Shown here: piece after piece, positions 52,284 through 58,626 of the stretch
Layout of the letters: each line of letters starts with the position of its first letter
Numbering within the stretch: position 1 is the first letter of the stretch
Assembly: GCA_022763485.1 (NCBI GenBank)
Contig: JALEGX010000022.1
Coordinates: forward strand, 1 to 58,626
Source: Paracoccaceae bacterium
GTDB lineage: Bacteria; Pseudomonadota; Alphaproteobacteria; Rhodobacterales; Rhodobacteraceae
Direction of reading: 5' to 3'
DNA length: 58,626 bases
Notes under the pieces: model-generated
Seen by the model: the letters and a program-made list of their open reading frames with translations, nothing else
Database searches by the model: none
Told to the model about the DNA's origin: nothing
Position numbers and translations under genes: made by a program

Positions 52284-52941
52284 AGACGACGCCAAGCTTG
52301 GCCCCTGGGTGGAACAGGGGCTACGCGAGGCAGGCCATGTGGTCGACTTGTTCACCGATGGCAAAGACGCCCTCTTTGCGGCCATTGATCAAGCCTATGA
52401 CGTGTTGGTGCTGGATCGCATGGTTCCGGGTCTGGACGGGTTGTCCGTGCTCAAGGCCCTGCGGCAGGCCAAAGTGACCACGCCCGCAATCTTTCTGACG
52501 GCTTTGAGCGACGTGGATGACCGGGTGGAGGGGCTGCGTGCCGGGGGCGACGACTATCTGGCTAAGCCTTTCGCCTTCAGCGAATTCCTGGCGCGGGTCG
52601 AAGGTCTGGCGCGCCGCCCCGGTGCCCCGGAAGAGAACTCAGCCGAGCTGACCGCCGGGGACATCACCATCGACCTGCACAAACGCACCTGCACGCGACA
52701 GGGAAAGCAGGTGGATCTGAACCCCAAGGAATTTCTGCTCCTGGAGGTGTTCCTGCGCTCGAAAGGGCGCGTTCAAACGCGGACCATGTTGCTGGAAAAG
52801 GTCTGGGACATGAATTTCGACCCGACAACAAGCGTTGTCGAAACCCATATCAGCCGTTTGAGGGGAAAAATCGAAAAGCCGTTTGGCGATACAGTTATCC
52901 GCAACATCCGTGGCACCGGCTATGTTTTTGAACAGGCTTAA
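52264..52941 (+). CDS. OmpR-family response regulator
   Basis: A 225-residue regulator. The receiver domain has LVLEDDAKLGPWV, the phospho-acceptor LDRMVPGLDG (Asp51) and the Lys switch GDDYLAKPFAF. The OmpR-type winged helix has LNPKEFLLLEVFLRSKGRV and VVETHISRLRGKI. It belongs to the CusR/QseB-like branch. It overlaps the flavocytochrome by 20 nt and the kinase by 20 nt, so all are translated from one message. Confidence 0.95.
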   Translation: MRLLVLEDDAKLGPWVEQGLREAGHVVDLFTDGKDALFAAIDQAYDVLVLDRMVPGLDGLSVLKALRQAKVTTPAIFLTALSDVDDRVEGLRAGGDDYLAKPFAFSEFLARVEGLARRPGAPEENSAELTAGDITIDLHKRTCTRQGKQVDLNPKEFLLLEVFLRSKGRVQTRTMLLEKVWDMNFDPTTSVVETHISRLRGKIEKPFGDTVIRNIRGTGYVFEQA

Positions 52942-54214
52942 CGCTTTGTTCCGCCTGTCTGCGATACGGCAGGCCCTGGTGTTGCTGTCGCTGTTTTCGG
53001 TGATTTCCATTCTCGCGGGCGGCGGGACCTATTGGCTGGTGCAACGCGAAATGCTGCAGGCCGTTGATGCCCGTCTGCACGCCAGGATGGATCTGGCGGT
53101 TGCCGCTCTGGCGGCGGGCCAGCCCCTGGCAGAGCCGGATGATGGCGAAAGCGCCCGGCTGATCACCAGCCCCAGCCGGCTGGGGTTCTGGACGGACCCC
53201 GAACAAGGCGAAGAAACGCGGTATCTTCAGCGCCAGACCCCGCAGGGCGTGATTTTGCTCGGCGAAAACACCGAGCGCCAGGAAGAGCTGCGGGAGATTC
53301 TGGCGGCCGGAATGCAGCTGAGCCTTCTGGCCAGCCTGCTTGCCGCCGGACTGGCCGCGGTGTGGATGGCGCAGAAGACGCAAAAACGGCTGAACATCAT
53401 CACCGATGGCCTTGCAGATGTTGCGCGCGGCCAATTGGACAAGCGTATCGAGCTGCCGGGCCACGATGACCTCAGTCTTCTGGCCGGACGCATCAATTCG
53501 ACCACCGACAGGCTGGAACAGGCGATGACGGACATGCGTGTGCAGTCGTCGAATATTGCGCATGACCTGCGTACGCCGTTGGCACGACTTCGGGCAGAGA
53601 TCGAGACCTCTTTGATCAGGCTGACCGAGCAGGACCGCGCCGTCACAGAGGAAGACCTTGCCGACGCACTGGACCAGATTGATCAGATCACCAGAACCTT
53701 TGAGGCCCTGCTGCGGTTGTCACGCATCGAAAGCGGCGCGGGTCGGGCAGATTTCAACACGGTCCCGCTGGGTGAACTGCTGGACAGGGTGCTGGAGACC
53801 TTCACCCCGGTGGTTGAGGACGCCGGTCAAAGGCTGGTGCTCGAACAGGTGGCCCCGAAGCCGGTTCACGGGGATCCGGATCTGCTGATGCAGCTTGTGG
53901 CCAATCTGATCCAGAATGCCCTGCGGTATGGGGCACCCGGCCAGACGATCACCTTGCGCTGTCACCAGACAGTGCTGTCGGTTAGCGACGAAGGACCGGG
54001 CATTCCCTTTGCCGAACGTGAACGGGTGCTGCAGCCGCTTTACCAGCTGAAGGCGGATCGTCAGGGCGAAGGCATGGGCCTGGGTCTGTCGCTTGTTCAG
54101 GCCATAGCCGAACTTCACGACGCAGACCTGTCGCTGGCGGATGGTCCGAACGGTCAGGGCTTGACCGCCACCCTCCGGTTTCCCGGCACAAGCGACAGTG
54201 TATCCGCCGGGTAA
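52922..54214 (+). CDS. sensor histidine kinase
   Basis: A 430-residue kinase. A membrane helix at about 12-35 (ALVLLSLFSVISILAGGG) is followed by a periplasmic sensor of about 85 residues and a second helix (about 121-140, LSLLASLLAAGLAAVWMA). Then come a HAMP domain, the dimerisation box SSNIAHDLRTPLARLR (His214), and the ATP-binding N (ANLIQNALRYGAPG), G1 (DEGPGIP) and G2 (GEGMGLGLSLVQ) boxes. All catalytic motifs are intact. ATG 52922 overlaps the response regulator; an upstream extension to 52883 is not needed. The signal is unknown; the linked flavocytochrome suggests a redox or metal cue. Confidence 0.95.
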   Translation: MFLNRLNALFRLSAIRQALVLLSLFSVISILAGGGTYWLVQREMLQAVDARLHARMDLAVAALAAGQPLAEPDDGESARLITSPSRLGFWTDPEQGEETRYLQRQTPQGVILLGENTERQEELREILAAGMQLSLLASLLAAGLAAVWMAQKTQKRLNIITDGLADVARGQLDKRIELPGHDDLSLLAGRINSTTDRLEQAMTDMRVQSSNIAHDLRTPLARLRAEIETSLIRLTEQDRAVTEEDLADALDQIDQITRTFEALLRLSRIESGAGRADFNTVPLGELLDRVLETFTPVVEDAGQRLVLEQVAPKPVHGDPDLLMQLVANLIQNALRYGAPGQTITLRCHQTVLSVSDEGPGIPFAERERVLQPLYQLKADRQGEGMGLGLSLVQAIAELHDADLSLADGPNGQGLTATLRFPGTSDSVSAG

Positions 54215-54555
54215 ACCGCCGGGCAGTTCGATGGGGACCACCGCCGCCAAACCCGGCAGGAAAGCTCTGAATGCCGCCTCAATATCACATCTGATGCGCC
54301 GCCCTCTCAGGGCGGCTGCGCGTCTCCTGCTGTTTCGCTGCCCTCTATCCCATCTGCATGGCGGGCGCCCCTGCCACCTCTCGCAAAGCGCATAAGCGTT
54401 CGGTGATCACCGCTGTCCAGGGCGATGGACGAAACCGACCAAAGACCGGACCGGCAAAGAGCTTGACGACATCTGCACCGATGCGGGGATTGCGGCCCTC
54501 TCGGGCAAACTGGAATAGCATTGTCCGTCAGGCCCCCGGCCTACCCCCGCAGTGA
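54215..54555. other. gene-free stretch after the kinase
   Basis: No intact gene. A perfect GCCGCCCT-CTC-AGGGCGGC hairpin (54298-54316) is 84 nt past the kinase stop and may end the operon. A short frame ending near 54519 (DRTGKELDDICTDAGIAALSG) looks like a remnant of a coding sequence but is not recognised. Confidence 0.55.
54298..54316 (+). terminator. hairpin after the kinase gene
   Basis: GCCGCCCT / AGGGCGGC, a perfect 8-bp stem with a 3-nt loop. It is not followed by a T tract, so its role as a terminator is uncertain. Confidence 0.4.
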
Positions 54556-55012
54556 TCAGATCTGCGCCCGACAGGCCTGTAAGAAGGAGCTGGCAAATTT
54601 GGTCGCCCGTCCACCGCGAGGTAGGGCAATGACCACGCTGACCGTGCCGATGCTCTGCTTTAGAGGTCGGGCAGCAATGTTGTGCCCCTCGATCGTGACC
54701 CCGAGGCCTTTTCCGACATAGGCCTGGGCCAATTCCCTTGATTGCGAGCTCAAGGGCACTTCGGGGTCCAGCCCTGCGGCCCGCAACATCTCAAGATAGC
54801 TCTGCCCCGGTGGGTGTCAGACGCAACCCTCTGGCCGGAAACCGGTCGAACAGGACCAGACCGGTGGTGTCCTCCAGCTTGTCGATCGCCGAGGCAACCG
54901 CAGCGGGCGATACATTCAGGTTCCGCGCCGCCTGCGCGATACCGCCGCATTTGGCCGTCTCGGCGAACAGACTGAGCTGGCGCAGGGAAAACTGGAACAT
55001 CAGAAAAATCAT
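54556..55012 (-). pseudogene. LysR-family regulator with large internal deletion
   Basis: The first 69 residues are an intact LysR helix-turn-helix (SLRQLSLFAETAKCGGIAQAARNLNVSPAA) that runs to the LTPTGAE motif. A stop follows directly, then in another frame comes the C-terminus of a LysR effector domain (SQSRELAQAYVGKGLGVTIEG ... SSFLQACRAQI) to 54556. The total is 457 nt against about 900 for an intact gene, so the middle of the effector domain is missing and the frame is shifted. The head piece might still make a 73-residue DNA-binding peptide. It is divergent from the TauD gene, where a LysR regulator would normally be its controller. Confidence 0.85.
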
Positions 55013-55090
55013 CCTTTTTGGACAAATTAATAAGTTTTTCCGACCTTAAGCAATGCTCTAGGCTACCGCCAAAGGGTAAGGAGCGCGACA

Positions 55091-55918
55091 ATGGAGATCA
55101 GACCACTCACAGGCGGTTTGGGGGCAGAAATCATCGGGGCCAACATCTGCGATCCGAACCAGTTTGGTGACATTCAGGCCGCCTTTTCCGAGTTTTCCGT
55201 GATCGTGATCAGAGGCCAGGACATCGCCCCTGAGGACCATCTGGACTTTGCCCGCCGGTTCGGCCCCATCAACGTGAACCGCTTTTTCAAACCGGTCGAC
55301 GGCCATCCGGAAATCGCAACCGTGCTCAAGGAAAAGGATCAGAAACAGGCAGTGGGCGAAGGCTGGCACACCGATCATTCCTATGACCAGATCCCGGCGA
55401 TGGGGTCGATTCTGCACGCGATCGAGATACCGCCCTATGGGGGCGATACCCTGTTCGTGTCGATGGCCGCAGCCTACGACGCCCTGTCCTCACCGATGCA
55501 GGCGTTTCTTGGCGGATTGTCCGCCGTTCATTCCTCCAGGCATGTGTTTGGGGCCGAAACGCTCACCAGCGAGGCCGCCAAGACCGGCCGCTTGGGAAAT
55601 GCCGCTGCCGCAACGCAGGACGCCCGCCATCCGGTGGTTCTCACGCATCCGCTGAGCGGGCGGCGCGGCCTCTTCGTGAACCCGGTCTTCACCACGCATA
55701 TCGAGGGGCTGACGGCAGAGGAATCTGAGGCAGTCCTGCGGATGCTGTACGAGCACTGCAAACAACCCGAATTCCAGTGCCGTGTTCGCTGGCAGGCCGG
55801 CGACATTACCATGTGGGACAACCGGGCGACATGGCACAAGGCAATCAATGACTATCACGGGTTTCGGCGCCTGATGCACCGCATCACCGTAGAGGGAGAG
55901 GCCCTGAGCGGCGTTTGA
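55091..55918 (+). CDS. TauD/TfdA-family Fe(II)/2-oxoglutarate dioxygenase
   Basis: A 275-residue dioxygenase. The iron facial triad is GWHTDHSY (His93, Asp95) and TWHKAINDY (His249), and MHRI (Arg264) binds the 2-oxoglutarate. TauD members oxidise taurine to sulfite and aminoacetaldehyde; others act on other sulfonates, carnitine-like compounds or phenoxyacids, so the substrate is not certain. Its neighbours (ComDE, LldD-like) fit a sulfonate role. It is divergent from a LysR pseudogene and convergent with the LldD-like gene. Confidence 0.9.
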   Translation: MEIRPLTGGLGAEIIGANICDPNQFGDIQAAFSEFSVIVIRGQDIAPEDHLDFARRFGPINVNRFFKPVDGHPEIATVLKEKDQKQAVGEGWHTDHSYDQIPAMGSILHAIEIPPYGGDTLFVSMAAAYDALSSPMQAFLGGLSAVHSSRHVFGAETLTSEAAKTGRLGNAAAATQDARHPVVLTHPLSGRRGLFVNPVFTTHIEGLTAEESEAVLRMLYEHCKQPEFQCRVRWQAGDITMWDNRATWHKAINDYHGFRRLMHRITVEGEALSGV

Positions 55919-55941
55919 GCCGCCACAAGCGCTTCGGCCAT

Positions 55942-57048
55942 TTACGCTCGCATCTTGTCTGCTGTCAGGCTGGTCTGCCCGGTCTGCGCCATTGCGATGC
56001 TCAGTTCCTGGCTGAGCGCGTCCCACAGGCGTTCCAACCCAGCTTCACCCGCAGCGGCGATTGCGAACTGCAATATCCGCCCAAGAAAGACGAAGTCAGC
56101 CCCCCGGGACATCGCCTTCAGCACATCTTCGCCCGAGCGGATCCCGCTGTCGTAGAACAGGGGAACCTCCGGCCCCAGAGCGGCCCGGATCTGCGACAGC
56201 ATTTCGACCGGAGCGGGCGCCGCCTCAAGCTGACGTGCGCCGTGGCTGGACACCTGAATGGCATCAACACCTGCCCCGGCCAGTGCTACGGCGTCCTCAG
56301 CATCCAGAACCCCTTTCACCACAAGCTTCCCGGGCCAGAGATCGCGCAGCCGGGCCAGTGTGTCCCAGGTTGCACGCGCCCGGCTTTCGGTGCGGTCGAA
56401 CGCGTAGCCCTCCATCTCGAAATTCGCCATCACCGGCTTGCCCTTGAACAGCGTGTTCAGCGACCAGCTCGGGTGAAGGGCAAAATCGACGAACTGGCGC
56501 GGGCCAAGCCGGAAGGGCATCTTGAACCCGTGCCGCAGCTCACGCGGGCGGCGGCCCACTTCGGGCACATCCACGGTCAGCACAAGTGTCTGATACCCCG
56601 CATCGCGGGCCCGCTCGGCCAGCTTGAAGGTCCCGGCCCCGTCGCCGCTGAAATAGAGCTGGAACCAGGCGTGACCTTCCGACACCTCCAGGATCGTCTC
56701 CAACGGGGTGGAGGCAACGGTTGAGACACCATGCGGCACCCGGTAGCGCGCCGCCAGCCGCGCCAGCATCAGATCAGCGCCTGGTGCGGCCAGATTGCAC
56801 ATGCCCATCGGCGCAATGCCGAACGGGCGGTCCGCCTCTGCACCAAAAAGCTGCACCGCCAGCGACCGTTGGCTGACATCGCGCAGGATCCGCGGCCGCA
56901 GGGTGATGGCATCCAGCGCCGCGCGATTGCGCGCCGCCCCCGTTTCCGCCCCTGCGGCCCCGTCAATGTAATCAAACACCATCCAAGGCAGGCGGCGACG
57001 GGCCAGCCTGCGGGCGTCTTCGGCAGAATGGATGGCGCTTGCGCCCAT
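55942..57048 (-). CDS. FMN-dependent alpha-hydroxy acid dehydrogenase (LldD-like)
   Basis: A 368-residue TIM-barrel flavoprotein of the lactate/glycolate oxidase family. It has an N-terminal PWMVFDYIDGAAGAE, the FMN site FGIAPMGMCNLAAPGAD, WFQLYFSGD, a KGVLDAEDA strand with the Lys, and the catalytic SSHGARQLE (His and Arg, consensus NHGGRQLD). It oxidises a 2-hydroxy acid to the 2-oxo acid. Being translationally linked to ComE (TGATG overlap), it is a candidate sulfolactate dehydrogenase that would make sulfopyruvate for ComDE, but lactate cannot be excluded. It is the last gene of the operon. Confidence 0.9.
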   Translation of the reverse strand: MGASAIHSAEDARRLARRRLPWMVFDYIDGAAGAETGAARNRAALDAITLRPRILRDVSQRSLAVQLFGAEADRPFGIAPMGMCNLAAPGADLMLARLAARYRVPHGVSTVASTPLETILEVSEGHAWFQLYFSGDGAGTFKLAERARDAGYQTLVLTVDVPEVGRRPRELRHGFKMPFRLGPRQFVDFALHPSWSLNTLFKGKPVMANFEMEGYAFDRTESRARATWDTLARLRDLWPGKLVVKGVLDAEDAVALAGAGVDAIQVSSHGARQLEAAPAPVEMLSQIRAALGPEVPLFYDSGIRSGEDVLKAMSRGADFVFLGRILQFAIAAAGEAGLERLWDALSQELSIAMAQTGQTSLTADKMRA

Positions 57049-57602
57049 CAGCTGGCGACGGCCTTCATGAAGCGGTCGCAGATCACCACCGGATCCATGG
57101 TGATGACCGGCATCTTGGCGTTGCCGCTGTCACATTTGACAACCATCACCGTCGCCTCACCGCTGGCCAGCGCCTCTTCCAGCGCCGGACCGGTGTCCAC
57201 GTCCTGCACCTCGACCACGCGGGCACATCCTGCCGCGCGGGCCATGCCCGTCAGGTCGGTCCGCTGGCTGGTATAGGTCGGCTGATCCCCGGTGGAGCCG
57301 TAGGAGCCATTATCGATGATCATCAGGATATAGTTTGACGGTGCGTTGTTGCCGATGGTCGGCAATGTGCCGAGGTTGGTCAGGATCGACCCGTCGCCAT
57401 CGATCACGATCACCGGTTTGGGTTGCGCCAGCGCCAGGCCCAAGCCGATGGAGGACGCCAACCCCATGGTCCCCAGCATGTAGAAATTGCTGGGCTGGTC
57501 GTCGATGGCGTGCAGTTCCTGGCTGGGAATGCCGATGTTGCAGACCACCAGCTGATCACGCAGGATCGGGGCGATCTCTTTCAGAATTTCGGAACGGATC
57601 AT
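57048..57602 (-). CDS. comE: sulfopyruvate decarboxylase, beta subunit
   Basis: A 184-residue protein with the C-terminal thiamine-diphosphate-binding half of a decarboxylase. The cofactor motif GDGSILTNLGTLPTIGNN (GDG...N) is near residue 70, followed by LIIDNGSYGSTGDQPTYTS. It binds TPP while the alpha subunit gives the pyrimidine half. The start ATG 57602 overlaps the comD stop by 4 nt. The split alpha/beta structure fits ComDE rather than the single-chain phosphonopyruvate decarboxylase. ComDE converts sulfopyruvate to sulfoacetaldehyde and CO2. Confidence 0.88.
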   Translation of the reverse strand: MIRSEILKEIAPILRDQLVVCNIGIPSQELHAIDDQPSNFYMLGTMGLASSIGLGLALAQPKPVIVIDGDGSILTNLGTLPTIGNNAPSNYILMIIDNGSYGSTGDQPTYTSQRTDLTGMARAAGCARVVEVQDVDTGPALEEALASGEATVMVVKCDSGNAKMPVITMDPVVICDRFMKAVAS

Positions 57603-58105
57603 TGGTCGCCATAGCCTCCCCAGAAATTGGCGTCGGTCAGGATGGCAACGGGTTTGTTGCACATGAAGGTGTATTTCAGGATGTTGTCCAGCTCCTCGAC
57701 GTCCTTCTGCCAGTGGAAGTGGTAGGTCGGGATATTCAGCTGGGCCAGCAGCGCCTTGGTGTGCACCGCCATTTCGACCTGACAGGCCACCGGCTCGCGC
57801 AGCTCTCCGCGATAGGAAATCAGCATGGGCAGCGGCATCCGGTAGTATTGGATCAGCGTCGCCAGCGTATTGATCGTGACGCCGATAGCGGTGTTCTGCA
57901 TGATGATCGCCGGGCGTTTCCCCCCCATCCAGGCGCCCGCGCACAGCCCCATCCCCTCGTCTTCCTTGTTCGACGGAATGTGGAACATGTCGTCGCGCTG
58001 GTCGATCTCCTCGATCACACCAGCCAGCTGTTTGCAGGGAACGGTCGTGACGAATGAAATGCCGTTGGCGGCCAGATCGTCAGCGATCCTTTTGTCTATG
58101 TTCAT
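57599..58105 (-). CDS. comD: sulfopyruvate decarboxylase, alpha subunit
   Basis: A 168-residue subunit with the N-terminal pyrimidine-binding half of the decarboxylase. It carries IPSNKEDEGMGLCAGAWMGG (catalytic-Glu region near residue 47) and PAIIMQNTAIGVTIN. It starts at ATG 58105 and overlaps comE by 4 nt. It is the first gene of the comD-comE-lldD-like unit, 37 nt after the UspA stop. The substrate is inferred from the ComDE family and the neighbours. Confidence 0.88.
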   Translation of the reverse strand: MNIDKRIADDLAANGISFVTTVPCKQLAGVIEEIDQRDDMFHIPSNKEDEGMGLCAGAWMGGKRPAIIMQNTAIGVTINTLATLIQYYRMPLPMLISYRGELREPVACQVEMAVHTKALLAQLNIPTYHFHWQKDVEELDNILKYTFMCNKPVAILTDANFWGGYGDQ

Positions 58106-58142
58106 GGTCGTTTGCCCTCGTTGCGGGTGTCGTGTTGCTAAA

Positions 58143-58553
58143 TCAGGTGGAGCGGCAGACATGGACCGCACAGGGGGCGTGGCGAACCACGCGGGCGGCT
58201 GTCGTGCCCAGGAAAAAGTCGCTGAGACCGGGTTTGTGCGAACCGACGACGATGCAGTCCACGCCGTGCTGCTCGGCATATTCGACAATGGCGCGATAGG
58301 AACGGCCCTTGACGATCTCTGACGTGACATCGCCATAATCGGCGGTCTTCTTCGTCAGCTGCTGGCGGGCCCGCTCCAGCCCTTCGCGCACGGCATCTTC
58401 GTCCAGATAGGCCCCGACAGAGCCCTGTGGCGCCTCATAGACATGCAGCGCGGTGATGTGGCCACCCGGATTGCACAGGGTGGTCGCGGCTTTCAGAGTG
58501 GTGCCGGACACCCCGTGATCCAGGGCCATGGGAACCAGGATTTTGTCATACAT
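58143..58553 (-). CDS. universal stress protein (UspA family)
   Basis: A 136-residue UspA-type protein. It has an N-terminal strand KILVPMALDHG and the nucleotide site VVGSHKPGLSDFFLGTTAARVV (G-2x-G-9x-G(S/T) pattern) at the end. It is likely an ATP/AMP-binding stress protein. It lies directly upstream of comD on the same strand, so it may be part of that transcript, although a regulatory link is only inferred. Confidence 0.92.
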   Translation of the reverse strand: MYDKILVPMALDHGVSGTTLKAATTLCNPGGHITALHVYEAPQGSVGAYLDEDAVREGLERARQQLTKKTADYGDVTSEIVKGRSYRAIVEYAEQHGVDCIVVGSHKPGLSDFFLGTTAARVVRHAPCAVHVCRST

Positions 58554-58583
58554 GGTTGCTCTCCGTTTGGTGGGCGCTTTGGA

Positions 58584-58626
58584 TCAGGCCCAGGGGTCGA
58601 GAATGATCTTGGGGGCCGCAACGGCC
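58584..58626 (-). CDS. 3' end of an upstream gene, cut by the window edge
   Basis: The minus strand ends an open frame with ...AAPKIILDPWA and a stop at 58586-58584, 30 nt before the UspA start. Only 13 residues are visible, so the family cannot be named. The spacing suggests it is co-transcribed with uspA and comDE. Confidence 0.6.
   Translation of the reverse strand, partial: AVAAPKIILDPWA

Overview
The window is a GC-rich chromosomal segment that reads as a marine alphaproteobacterium of the Rhodobacterales (Roseobacter group). This is inferred from the gene families together: an alphaproteobacterial SOS box (GAAC-N7-GAAC) in front of an mmcB-type gene, a tRNA-His with A73 and no G-1, a RibB fused to a degenerate RibA domain, nrdR-ribD and ribB-ribH-nusB gene orders, soxBDAG sarcosine oxidase, and a sulfopyruvate decarboxylase gene set. 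No phage, insertion sequence, CRISPR array or replication origin was seen.

Left part (1-18.6 kb). A truncated RTX protein enters from the left edge, followed by tRNA-His, a GNAT acetyltransferase, an SOS-controlled mmcB and an ArsR/SRPBCC pair. Next come a membrane-bound class III adenylate cyclase with a c-type haem sensor domain, and then the riboflavin genes. These are split into three blocks (ribB-ribH-nusB, ribE, ribD-nrdR). A 4-hydroxyproline epimerase and three capsule genes on the opposite strand (kpsS-like, wza/kpsD-like, kpsC-like) lie between the blocks. Several perfect stem-loops sit in this part.

Centre (18.6-44.9 kb). rpoD and dnaG precede the heterotetrameric sarcosine oxidase operon (soxB-soxD-soxA-soxG, minus strand, with a repeat-like stem-loop array inside the operon) and a glutamate dehydrogenase. 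Then come three TadG/TadE-type pilus-associated genes, a beta-hydroxyacid dehydrogenase with a divergent LysR regulator, a reductive-dehalogenase-like corrinoid/FeS protein, a D-glucuronyl C5-epimerase family protein, a pirin, and a TetR regulator with a clear operator. A housekeeping run hom - glpX - recJ - tRNA-Glu ends this part.

Right part (44.9-58.6 kb). After a decayed stretch next to tRNA-Glu there is a 1,646-residue secreted RTX/ExeM-type nuclease with a tandem 217-codon duplication. A four-gene operon follows: a small membrane peptide, a ferric-reductase-like flavocytochrome, an OmpR-family regulator and a histidine kinase. It is preceded by a perfect TTACAAA/TTTGTAA palindrome. A LysR gene with a large internal deletion then lies divergent from a TauD-family dioxygenase. 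The window closes with a minus-strand operon comD-comE-lldD-like, preceded by a UspA gene, which suggests organosulfonate use.

Together the genes point to a capsule-forming, surface-associated marine heterotroph. It appears able to use compatible solutes (sarcosine, hydroxyproline), sulfonates and extracellular DNA. The most unusual observations are the terminator-like hairpins inside the 5' end of kpsC, the palindrome plus redox operon at 50.6-54.2 kb, the C5-epimerase, the stand-alone dehalogenase-like protein and the haem-cyclase.
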